The notes under the pieces were generated by a model. It made no database searches, was not told where the DNA came from, and saw only the letters and a list, made by a program, of their open reading frames with translations. A stretch of DNA of 64,000 bases from Thraustochytrium sp. TN22. Lineage: Eukaryota > Sar > Bigyra > Thraustochytrida > Thraustochytriidae. The stretch lies in assembly GCA_013306675.1 (NCBI GenBank), contig JABLUY010000032.1, positions 124,001 through 188,000 of the forward strand, in the 5' to 3' direction. A program made the position numbers and the translations under genes. This document shows positions 43,246 to 51,664 of this stretch, piece by piece. Every line of letters starts with the position of its first letter. Position 1 is the stretch's first letter.

Positions 43246-44199
43246 TCACTTGGACTTCTTGGACTCCTCCTCGCGCGCGCGCTTCTTGAGGCCCTTGGCT
43301 CGGATGGAGAGGTGGTACTTGAGCGTAAAGCTCTGCAGCAGCGAGGCAGGCAGCGTGTTGAGCACACCGGCGGCGATCTGGTGGGGCACGTGCGGAGAGA
43401 CGACCGGGGCGCCACCGAGCGTGGCCATCGCCTTGCGCGCGTAGTCCTCTGCGGTGGGGATGAAGGCCGAGGGCTTCTTGAATTTGGAGAGCTTGGACAC
43501 GATGAAGAGCGGGTCGTGGCACTGCACGCAGATGCCCTTGGAGGCGTACTCGGTGTGAAGCGAGTAGGACAGATACTCCACGTAGGCCTTGGTGGCGCTG
43601 TAGAGCGCGAGGAGCGGGCTGGGGTGGTCGCCAGCGGCCGAGCCGATGTTGACGATGCAGCCCTTCTTCTGCTCTAGCATGATCGGAAGCGCGAGCCGCG
43701 TCATCATGGTGGTGGACGTGACGTTGAGCTCCAGCAGGCCGCGCACCTCCGCGTCGGAAAGCTCGTGGAAGTAGAGCGGGAACGGGTACGACATGCCGAC
43801 GTTGTTGACGAGGACGCCGAGGCCGCCCTGCAGTTCGGCCAGGGCCGCGGCGACGCGGTCCTGCGCCGCCTGGTCGAAGTTGGAGTAGTCCACCGACAGA
43901 TAGCGCGTCTCCACGCTGGGGTACTTGGCCTTGATCTCCTTGCAGCACGCCTCCAGCTTGCTCTCGGTGCGGCTGATGAGGAGCACGTTCATTCCCTTCT
44001 TGGCCATCTCAAAGCAGAAGGCCTTACCGATGCCATCCGTGGCGCCCGTCACCACGCACCACTTGCCGTATTTCGTCGGCTTGACACCTCCGCCCTGCGT
44101 CAGCTGCCGCCCCAGGCTCAGCAGCAGGCCGAGGCCCACCTTGCCCAGGTACAGCGCGCCCACCACGGCCAGCGCCTGGAGCGCCTGCTCGCTCGTCAT
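43246..44199 (-). CDS. Very-long-chain 3-ketoacyl-CoA reductase (KAR/HSD17B12-like)
   Basis: 317 residues from MTSEQALQAL (44199); a Met at 44313 is in frame but adds a polar Ser/Arg stretch before the natural hydrophobic N-terminus. Residues about 8-30 are a membrane segment, followed by an SDR Rossmann fold: cofactor loop TGATDGIG (about 51-58), NNVGMSYPFP, catalytic Ser about 187 (VNIGSAAG), Tyr 200 and Lys 204 (YSATK). The C-terminus ends KKSK, a dilysine ER-retrieval signal. The enzyme carries out the second, NADPH-dependent step of ER fatty-acid elongation. It lies 331 bp upstream of, and in tandem with, the nucleoporin gene. Confidence 0.92.
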   Translation of the reverse strand: MTSEQALQALAVVGALYLGKVGLGLLLSLGRQLTQGGGVKPTKYGKWCVVTGATDGIGKAFCFEMAKKGMNVLLISRTESKLEACCKEIKAKYPSVETRYLSVDYSNFDQAAQDRVAAALAELQGGLGVLVNNVGMSYPFPLYFHELSDAEVRGLLELNVTSTTMMTRLALPIMLEQKKGCIVNIGSAAGDHPSPLLALYSATKAYVEYLSYSLHTEYASKGICVQCHDPLFIVSKLSKFKKPSAFIPTAEDYARKAMATLGGAPVVSPHVPHQIAAGVLNTLPASLLQSFTLKYHLSIRAKGLKKRAREEESKKSK

Positions 44200-44313
44200 C
44201 CTCGCCAGCCAGCCTGCCCTGCTCTGCCCTGCCCTGCTCTGCGCGCTCTCGCCGTACGCGCGCCGCCGTGACGTGTCCGGGCCCGAGTTTTGCTGCCGAT
44301 CCTGACTGCTCAT

Positions 44314-44836
44314 GCCCTAGCTAGAGGCCTACGCCTACGCCTGGCTCGTCGCTGCGTCGTCAACCGGCCCATCCGCGCCGGCACGCCGGAACCGCCCCAT
44401 CCCAGATAGGCCGCCGCCGAGCGCGATAGGCCCCTTGTCCGGTCCGCCTCTGCACCCGCGCGCCTGCCTGCCTGCCGTGACCGGTGCTGCGCCAGGCGCA
44501 CAAAGTCGCGCGCAGCAGTTTGTTTCTGTTTGCCAACGGCAGGCCTCAAGCGGCCGCACTGTGCGCTGGCGCGCGGCAAGGCTGGCGGGCCGACCGGCCG
44601 CGAGTCTAGGGCTCGCTCACCGGCAGGCAGGCAGCGGCAGGCGCGGCAGGCGCGGCAGGCGCGGCAGGGCAGGCACGGGCTCCGCGTTCGCGGGCAGCGC
44701 GGAGACCGGCGGCGCGGCGGAGCGGGGCGGGGCGGCGCGCCTGTAGCTGTTTTCTAGCTAGTAGAGGCGATCCGGGGCCGCGCCTGGCTGCTGGCTGGCG
44801 GAGGGGACGCGTGGCGCGCGGGCGGTCTTGATTTCC
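44314..44836. other. Promoter-side gap between KAR gene and hAT insertion
   Basis: No gene seen. It contains CTAGCTAGAGG at 44318-44328, GGCAGGCGC repeats (about 44634-44670) and another CTAGCTAG at 44755-44762. Confidence 0.5.
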
Positions 44837-44844
44837 GCTGCAGG
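44837..44844 (+). repeat. Left 8-bp target-site duplication of hAT element
   Basis: The sequence GCTGCAGG directly precedes the left terminal repeat and is repeated exactly at 46961-46968 after the right terminal repeat. Confidence 0.9.
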
Positions 44845-45166
44845 CAGACATCACAAGTTATTAGCGGACTCGCCTCTGAGCCAAGTCCGTCTCCCTCAGC
44901 GGCCCACACTCCCCACAATCTCTCCGCCATTCTCAGTCCCGTGTTCGCGTACAGGGGAGTGTATCTTTCCGTGTCTCTCCAAACGAGTGATGGAGCACGC
45001 ACGAGTCTTTCCAAGCTTTTCCAGTGAAGGGCCATTGCGAAGCGGCTCCGTCCGAGTCCCTCCAGATTCACCAGCGCGATCGGGTCTTTCCGCGTTTATC
45101 CCGGGTTCGTAGGTGGGATGATGCGTGGTACTTCTCAAATTGAACATGTTTTTACCATTTTTTCTT

Positions 45167-45900
45167 GGTGAAGATGCTCGCTTTGGAGAGACGTGCTCGC
45201 GCTCTACCGCGCCTAGAGCATGCTCACTGCGCTTCACAGGTGCAACTACTTCTTGCGTACGCTCCGCGCTGCGTTTGACTACTCTCCGTGGCCGTCTTAA
45301 TTGCTCAATGGTCAGCTCGGGGCCGGTCCCGCTGAAGATGCTCGCTTTGAAGAGCCGTGCTCGCGCTGTACCGCGCCTAGAGCACGCTCACTGCGCTTCA
45401 CAGGTGCGCCTACTTCTTGCGCACGCTCCGCACTGCGCTCGGCTGCTCTCCGTGGCCGTCTTAATTGCTCCATGGTCAGCTCGGGGCCGGTCCCGCTGAA
45501 GATGCTCGCTTTGAAGAGCCGTGCTCGCGCTGTACCGCGCCTAGAGCACGCTCACTGCGCTTCACAGGTGCGCCTACTTCTTGCGCACGCTCCGCGCTGC
45601 GCTTGGCTGCTCTCCGTGGCCGTCTTAGCTGCTCAATGGTCAGCTCGGGGCCGGTCCCGCTGAAGATGCTCGCTTTGGAGAGCCGTGCTCGCGCTGTACT
45701 GCGCCTAGAGCACGCTCACTGCGCTTCACAGGTGCGCCTACTTCTTGCGCACGCTCCGCGCTGCGCTTGGCTGCTCTCCGTGGCCGTCTTAGCTGCTCAA
45801 TGGTCAACCTCGGGTCCGGTCCCGCTGAAGATGCTCGCTTTGAAGAGCCGTGCTCGCGTTGTACTGGGCCGAGAGCACGGTCCCAGGGAGTCGCAGGTGT
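45167..45900 (+). repeat. 164-bp tandem repeat array inside the hAT element
   Basis: About 4.5 units, with the landmark AAGATGCTCGCTTT at 45171, 45335, 45499, 45663 and 45828, so the period is 164 (last 165). Inner units are over 90 percent alike by eye; the first and last are more diverged. The period is not a multiple of three, so the open frames across it are accidental. Each unit contains GGTCAGCTCGGGGCCGGTCC, which could bind a transposase or simply have been amplified by unequal exchange. Confidence 0.92.
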
Positions 45901-45949
45901 GCTGAGTCCTCGGATACACTCACCATTGCGTTTGCTTGCTCTCCGCGGC

Positions 45950-46543
45950 CTTCGTAGTGCTCTGCTGCCTGCCACACAGCATTCTCGTCACGGTGAAAGT
46001 GCTTCCAACGGCGGAGACGGAAGCGACAACAACGTCGGAAACAAGAATGATTTGGGGGATTCCATACCTGCGCGTCTGCGTGGCCTTACGACATCGTCTC
46101 CAAGCTCCTTCGGGGATGTGAATACCCACAACCAGATGATCGAGACAAAAATCAAGGCGCAGCTTGAGGAGTACGACAGAGTGGCCCAGTCGGAGGTCGA
46201 ACAGATCATCAAGCAGAGCGATCCTGTCGACCCGGACGCTGGCGATACCGATGTCATGCTCAAGCGCCTTGAGAAGCTCCCAAACCCAGCAGCCTGGTGG
46301 TTTAAGTCAGACATCCAGAACGGGCGCTTGACGCTTGTGTTCGAGGTATTCACGTATGTCCACGCAACGGATGCAACAACCGCGAGCACGGAGAGCATGT
46401 TCTCTAGAGCCTGACTCGTCGAGACTACTAGCTTGCGCAAAGGTCGGCTAAATCCAACTTCTCTCGCTCGCCTCATCTACATTATGACCAGCCAGAAAGA
46501 GCTACAGCCCATTTCTGAGGCGCTCAGGAATGGAACCAGTTGA
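45950..46543 (+). pseudogene. hAT transposase C-terminal remnant
   Basis: One frame reads a hydrophilic stretch and then LEKLPNPAAWWFKSD and TTASTESMFSRA, which fit the C-terminal dimerisation region of hAT transposases (the xxWW and tSaxsErxFS patterns). A TGA at 46412-46414 interrupts it immediately after FSRA; the same frame continues as SLRKGRLNPTSLARLIYI, also typical of the family, to a TGA at 46541-46543. The zinc finger and catalytic core are missing. It is a non-functional relic inside the transposon. Confidence 0.85.
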
Positions 46544-46960
46544 TTCTACACAGAAACATACAAACTACATTGTCCTACTACTTCTGCTCCCAGCTCGCCT
46601 CTCCTACAGCTACCTACCTGGCCTTTGGCACGCTGCACCGTCGATCTACAAGTATCTACTTCTACAGCACGCAGCTCAACCCCCCGGCCCCGGACTTTCG
46701 TCATTGGACCGGAAGTTCCGGAATTCCGACTTATCCACAGCTTTCCACAGCCACCATGGCCAGTGCCCACAGCTTCCGTCCGAGTGCGTCCAACCCAAGA
46801 CTCGGCGCCTCGGCAATCTTTCCGCGTCTTTCCACGAGCCAGGTCCGGGAAAGTTTGTCCTTCCCCTTCTGTCATGAAGCGGACGGAATCGGACAAACCT
46901 GGATAAACAAGTCCGGTAGGATTATCACGGACGGAAAGGTTCAACAAGTAGTGATGTCTG

Positions 46961-46968
46961 GCTGCAGG
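46961..46968 (+). repeat. Right 8-bp target-site duplication of hAT element
   Basis: GCTGCAGG immediately after the right terminal repeat, identical to 44837-44844. Confidence 0.9.
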
Positions 46969-47945
46969 CGCGCGTGGCGGCGCGTCCGCAGCCTCTCTGA
47001 TGCTGATGCCAGGCTCTGCCCCGGCTGCCGCCTCGCGGGGCGTGCGAGCTCAGCGGAAAGCAAGCTTCAGGTTGAAGAGGAGAAAGCAAGCTTGGCCGTG
47101 GCCACGGAGACGGCCCGGCTGCCCGCCAGCCAGGTGTTGGCAGGAGTTAGCGAGGGAGCTGTTGGTGAAATGCCGTGTCCGAGCCTCGCGTGCAGGAGGC
47201 AGTGGAAGCGCGCGAGCTTGGCGAGGCGGACGTGACACTGACGCCCACCACGAGGCTCGGCAGAGTCGGGCAGACTGCCAGCCAGGCAGCAGCAATGGCA
47301 ACGATCGGACGCGCGGCCAATGCAGTGCAGTGGCCATCAAGCGCCTCTCGCACACGCAGCCGGGGCTGCTTGTGAAAGCTCGCGGGGCTCGCGGAGCTCG
47401 TGCTGCGAGCTCTCACGTCACGAGCTCTCGCGGAGCTTGGCTCTCACGAGCTGTTTCTTGCCTTGCGAGCAAGTCAACCCGGGCCAGGCTGCCGTGCCGC
47501 GCGCCGGTGGCGGTGGACGCCGGCGTGCGCTAGCTAACTAAACTTAGCTCGAGCTCGAGCTAAAGACTCTCGGCCAGCTGCTCGCTTCTCGCCTTGCCCG
47601 GCCTTCTTCACGTTGCGGTGGCGGCAGGGCCGCTTCGCCTGGCTGGCCGCCACCGGCCGGCAGCTGGCGCCTGCTCGAGCTCTAGAACCTGCGCGCGACT
47701 TACTTGGCTTGGCTGCACTGGGTCTTGACCCGGTAGTGACATCAGCCGCGGCAGAGGGCAGGGGGCGGCAGACCCGCGAACGGCGCAGCCCGAGCTCGAG
47801 CAAGGAGGGCGGCGCGAGGGCGGCGCAGGGGCGGCGACGGCGCGGACGCGAGCAGGTCGGCGGGCAGGCAGGAGACAGGCAGGCAGGCAGGCAGGCAAAG
47901 GCCCAGGCAGCGCTGCTCGCGCGCGCTCTCGGTGGGCGGACCGGC
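46969..47945. other. Intergenic region and leader of FAHD1-like gene
   Basis: No supported gene. It contains a group of GAGCTC/GCTCGCGG direct repeats (about 47377-47460), a CTAGCTAACTAA motif at 47531, AGCTCGAGCTCGAGCT at about 47547-47562, and a GGCA run at 47876-47897. The frame of the next gene is open back to 47613 but the extension is low-complexity. Confidence 0.5.
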
Positions 47946-48638
47946 ATGACGCTGAGCAGGATGCTGCGCGGTTTTCCGGCCATGCCGCGGACGATCGCGG
48001 CCATCGGGAGGAACTACGTCGCGCACACGAAGGAGCTGGCGAACGAGGCCCCCAAGAGCCCGTTCTGGTTCCTCAAACCCGTGACGAGCCTGGTGCAGAT
48101 GCCGGACCCGATCCGCGTGCCGGAGGGCGTGGGCGAGGTGCACCACGAGATCGAACTGGCCGTGGTCATCGGCAGCGACCGCGCTTGCCAGGTGCCCATC
48201 GAGGAGGCCTATGAGCACGTTGCCGGCTACGCCATCGCCATCGACGTGACGGGCCGCACGCTGCAGGACCAGGCAAAGGCGGCGCGCCTGCCTTGGACTC
48301 GCGCCAAGGGCTTCGACACGTGGTGCCCGATCGGCCCCTTCGTGCCCAAGTCTCAGGTCCCGGACCCTGCCTACATCGAGCTCTGGCTCGCGGTCAACGG
48401 CGAGATGCGCCAGCAGGGCTGCGTGGGCGACATGGTCTTCAACGTGCCGCAGCTTATCTCCGCTGTCACGCACTCCATGACGTTGCAAAAGGGGGACCTC
48501 ATCCTCACTGGCACGCCGGCAGGCGTCGGTCCCATCAGCCCGGGCGACTGCATCACCTGCGGCGCCAAGGGCATCGGCCAGGATGTCCTCTCCTTCAAGG
48601 TCGTCTCTGGCCCGGCGGCCGGCCTCGACACCTTGTAG
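47946..48638 (+). CDS. Fumarylacetoacetate hydrolase-domain protein (FAHD1-like)
   Basis: Single exon, 230 residues from MTLSRMLRGFPAM. The short Arg-containing N-terminus could be a mitochondrial signal. Family motifs in order are AAIGRNYVAH, the metal ligands in VHHEIELAVVIG (Glu about 68 and 70), AIDVTGRTLQDQAK (Asp about 100), RAKGFDTWCPIGPFV, and DLILTGTPAGVGPI. The length of about 220-230 residues equals that of FAHD1, a Mg-dependent mitochondrial acylpyruvase and oxaloacetate decarboxylase. Spacing of the metal ligands agrees with FAHD1, so activity is likely. The next gene converges on it. Confidence 0.92.
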   Translation: MTLSRMLRGFPAMPRTIAAIGRNYVAHTKELANEAPKSPFWFLKPVTSLVQMPDPIRVPEGVGEVHHEIELAVVIGSDRACQVPIEEAYEHVAGYAIAIDVTGRTLQDQAKAARLPWTRAKGFDTWCPIGPFVPKSQVPDPAYIELWLAVNGEMRQQGCVGDMVFNVPQLISAVTHSMTLQKGDLILTGTPAGVGPISPGDCITCGAKGIGQDVLSFKVVSGPAAGLDTL

Positions 48639-49316
48639 TTTACATTCGTTTCCCATCATGTCTCAAGCCGAGCCAGGCCAAGCCGAGCCCTATCGGCTAT
48701 CGGTTCGCCAGTGCTTGGCGTGGAAGCCTCCAGCCTGCCTTCACGTCTCTGTTCGCGCTGAGCGAACGAGCGACCGAGCGATCGACCGAGTGTCCCAACA
48801 GCGAGTAGGCTTTTGAGGAGGAGTGACGATAGGAGCAAGTGCTCAGGCGCTCGCGGGCCGTGGCGAGCCCGGGGAGGCGCCAAGCACGCTGTACAACGGT
48901 CACCGGGCTGGGGCAAGACCTGAATATCGATCGCTGCCACGGCATGCCGTCAGGACAGACAGCCAGATGCATTCCGCCAGGCAAACCAGAACCCCGTCCC
49001 CTGTTTTAGTATCTCGCCGACCAGTTTCGACCAGGCGCCGAGCTCCAACTAAGTAATCATTTATCCGCGCAAATCAGCCTTGCAGGTGGCCAAGTCGTCG
49101 AGCAAGAACTGCATAGAGGCTGGCATGACCAAGCACCTGTCGTGCAGAAAGAAAGTCTTCTCGGAACGACCGGCCTTGACCACCAGACGCGCAAGGTGCA
49201 ATCTTCATTTCCAATTCGAAAAGGCTTGCTTGTACGAGGTGACACAAAACTAAGCTTGGTCGTGCATGCTTGAATTGCACTACAATGTACATCGCACACA
49301 CGCATTGCCAGATAGC
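48639..49316. other. Intergenic gap between convergent FAHD1-like and cathepsin-like genes
   Basis: About 680 bp with no gene that I can support. Positions 49050-49316 are less GC-rich and open on the minus strand for 75-110 codons, with no recognisable domain. An AGGAGCAAGTGCTCAGG motif lies at about 48829, similar to the AGCACAAGTGCTCAGG found just after the nitroreductase gene (about 15049). Confidence 0.5.
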
Positions 49317-50747
49317 TCACAGGTTCTTGTGCAAAATCTCGCGGCCGTTGGCAAAGAGCACACGCAGCTTGAAGCCCTGCACGCCGCCCTGGGTCCAAAC
49401 GGAGCGCACGAACTCGAGCGCAGCGGCCGGCGAGTTGGGCTCGCCGTACGCCTCCTCGTAGGCATGCGCCAAGTGGCGGGCCAAAGGGCCGGTCCAGTCG
49501 GCGCGCGGGAGCTCGTGCCAGTAGCCGCTCCGCGTGGGGCCCGCGACATTGTGACGAGGGGCGGCGCCGAGCGTGAGCGCGGTGGGCGGGTCGCTAAGGA
49601 CGGCGCCGGAGCCCTGCTCCTCAAGGCGCGAGAGCACAATGGGGTGGAACTCAGCGCCGGGCGGGACGTGCGACTCGTTGTGCACGACACCGGCCGTAAG
49701 CTTGCAGTTCGAGCCGGCGGGGCAGCCAGTCCAGATGTCGGACTCGATGCCACAGAGGTCGACGCCGCGGATGAAGCGGAAAATGCCCTCGTTGCCCCAG
49801 TTCGGGCCCCACGAGTTCTTGACCAGCCAGTAGTCCATGCCGGCAACGTGGTCGTGGCCCCAGCCGATGACATTGAGGCAGTGACCGCCGACCTTGGGGA
49901 AGTTGTCCGTGCTGTTGTAGATGCCGAGAGGGGACTCGTTGAAAAACTTGCCGAAGTTGCCAAAGTAGTCGATGCAGACCTGCAGTGGGCCGTTCGTCAT
50001 GAGCTCCACCTGCATGGCGCGGATCTGACGCGCCAGCGCTGGCGCATCAGACTCCGGCCGGGGCTCGCCCGTTTTGTTGCGGCCGTGCAGCTCCGGATCG
50101 TGAATGTAGCCGAAGCTGTGCACGCGGTAAAACGTGGGCTTCTGGCCCGAGTCCTCGCACTGGTCAATGACGCCACTGCACGAGCGGCAGCCGTTCCCGT
50201 GCGGGTCCTTGCCGTGGCAGTGGCCCGAGGTGTACGGCACGCAGCCGCCCGTGCCGCTCGCCTCCATTGAGGGCAGGCCGTGCAGGTACATGTAGCGCCA
50301 GGCGTCCGAGTTCCAGCCGCCGTCACAGCCGGCCGAGTCTGGCCACAGCGAGCTGTCCTCCGTGAGGGAAGCGCACGAGAGCAGCGCCTGCGGCGACGGA
50401 AACATGGCCGTGCGCTTGCACCCGTGGTCGTGCTCCTGATGCAGGTCCGCTACGCACTGGCCGGCCTTTTGAAAGAGTCGGTTGCCCAGGGCCACGCCCC
50501 CAGGCGGCAGCGCCGACCCATCCTCCGCCAGCCAGATGCAGGCGCGGTCCCCAAACACCGACGTCGCGCTAGCCGCCCAGCAGCTGCCGCACTGGCCCTG
50601 GTCCACCACGTTGAGCCCGCACCCGAACCAGCGCATGCGGGTGTCAAAATGCTCCGGGATATCGTCATCCTGCGCAGTCACCGCCGCGCCGCCCAGCGCC
50701 GCCACGGCCACGGCCACCGCCGTCGCCCACGTCGCCGTGCGCGCCAT
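49317..50747 (-). CDS. Cathepsin B-like papain-family cysteine protease
   Basis: Single exon, 476 residues. Residues 1-25 are a clear signal peptide (hydrophobic Ala/Val core). The mature fold begins almost at once: DDDIPEHFDTRMRW, then the catalytic DQGQCGSCWAAS with Cys 56, GGHCLNVIGWG with the catalytic His, and VKNSWGPNWGNEG with the catalytic Asn. DRACIW after the active site and CGIESDIWTGCP near the end are cathepsin B-type features, and a Cys-rich insertion (TSGHCHGKDPHGNGC) sits where the occluding loop lies. There is no room for a normal propeptide (under 15 residues), and a C-terminal extension of about 125 residues of unknown function follows the catalytic domain. It is probably lysosomal or secreted. 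Confidence 0.9.
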   Translation of the reverse strand: MARTATWATAVAVAVAALGGAAVTAQDDDIPEHFDTRMRWFGCGLNVVDQGQCGSCWAASATSVFGDRACIWLAEDGSALPPGGVALGNRLFQKAGQCVADLHQEHDHGCKRTAMFPSPQALLSCASLTEDSSLWPDSAGCDGGWNSDAWRYMYLHGLPSMEASGTGGCVPYTSGHCHGKDPHGNGCRSCSGVIDQCEDSGQKPTFYRVHSFGYIHDPELHGRNKTGEPRPESDAPALARQIRAMQVELMTNGPLQVCIDYFGNFGKFFNESPLGIYNSTDNFPKVGGHCLNVIGWGHDHVAGMDYWLVKNSWGPNWGNEGIFRFIRGVDLCGIESDIWTGCPAGSNCKLTAGVVHNESHVPPGAEFHPIVLSRLEEQGSGAVLSDPPTALTLGAAPRHNVAGPTRSGYWHELPRADWTGPLARHLAHAYEEAYGEPNSPAAALEFVRSVWTQGGVQGFKLRVLFANGREILHKNL

Positions 50748-50782
50748 TTGTTTTGCCAGCTCGCCCTCTCCGAGGCGTTCGA

Positions 50783-50817
<35 letters not shown>

Positions 50818-50940
50818 CCCGCGTGCCGAGGCTACGCGGCGCGACGCGGCGCTGCGCGACGCTACTCCACGCTGCGCGCCGCTATGCTACGCTGCGCGAC
50901 GCTACGCTACGCTGCGCGACGCTTCGCCGCGCTGCGCTCC
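50783..50940. repeat. GCCT microsatellite followed by degenerate GCGACGCTAC repeats
   Basis: A CTGC tetranucleotide run (50783-50819) is followed by repeated GCTGCGCGACGCTAC-like units of about 10-11 bp (50831-50940). It occupies the promoter side of the protease gene. Confidence 0.8.
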
Positions 50941-51664
50941 TCCAAGCAGGTCTGTCTGCTCGTTTGCCGCGGGCCGCGCCACCGCCGGCGTTGCAGCCCG
51001 TCTGGCTCGGAGGCCGCCCTTCACTCAGTGGCCACTGCACTGCACTCCTGCCCCTTCCGTGGCCGGTGCCGGCGACGGGTGCCACTGGCAGTCGGAGGCT
51101 GGTGGCCGCTGGTCAGCAGGCGTCAGCAGCCGCCGAGCTTGGTTCTAGAGCGACTACTAAGCCTTCTTGCGGCAGCCAGCCATGACGCCGGCGGCTTCGT
51201 CGAACAAGAGCACGCGAGCGCCACGACACCATCGACGCAGCCACAGAGGTGGATGGGGAAAAGTAAAGCCAGCGACCGGGGCCAGGCGCGCGCCGCGCTG
51301 GCTGCAGGCAGTGCTGGCTGGTGGGATCGTAGTCGATCGCCTTGTGGCAGATGGCAAGCAAGCCGCCTGGCACGGGAATGCCTGGCGCAGCGCAGTGTTT
51401 GGGCTACTGTCTGCAGAGACAAGGAAGCAAAGAGGCGGACGCGCGCTGTGGCCTACCGCCTGCAGTGGGTGCTCTGCCAAGAGGCATAACGCGAGCAGCT
51501 GTCCTGGTCCTGGTAAGGCCTGGGCGCTGTGAACTTGATTGCTTTGTGGGATGGTTCGCCAGGTACTGCTCGCTGCCCATCGGGTTTCGACGAGTCCTGA
51601 AGGATCGGATTACCATTGAAAGCGTTCACCAAGTTCGAGCTACATCGAGCTTACATACATTTGG

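Larger units (their letters stand above)
44845..46960 (+). mobile_element. hAT-superfamily DNA transposon, complete ends, defective transposase
   Basis: The 2116-bp insertion starts CAGACATCAC (44845-44854) and ends with its exact reverse complement GTGATGTCTG (46951-46960); the repeats continue imperfectly inward for about ten more bases. It is flanked by the perfect 8-bp duplication GCTGCAGG, the size hAT elements generate. Subterminal regions are rich in short TCCG/CTTTCC motifs on both sides, and an inverted pair (GTTTATCC type) lies at about 45091 and 46900. Inside are a 164-bp tandem repeat (45167-45900) and the C-terminal remnant of a hAT transposase (45950-46543). With only a short transposase piece it is non-autonomous. 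Perfect target duplications suggest an insertion that is not very old. Confidence 0.9.

Noticed and set aside
45125-45905. Open frames of about 120-145 codons with similar peptides
   Set aside because: They are products of the 164-bp tandem repeat, whose period is not a multiple of three.
49074-49301. 75-codon minus-strand frame in a less GC-rich gap, considered as a small gene
   Set aside because: No domain, no conserved context, and just past the stop of the protease gene where 3' UTR is expected.
49266-50270. 334-codon open frame on the plus strand
   Set aside because: Antisense to the cathepsin B-like gene.
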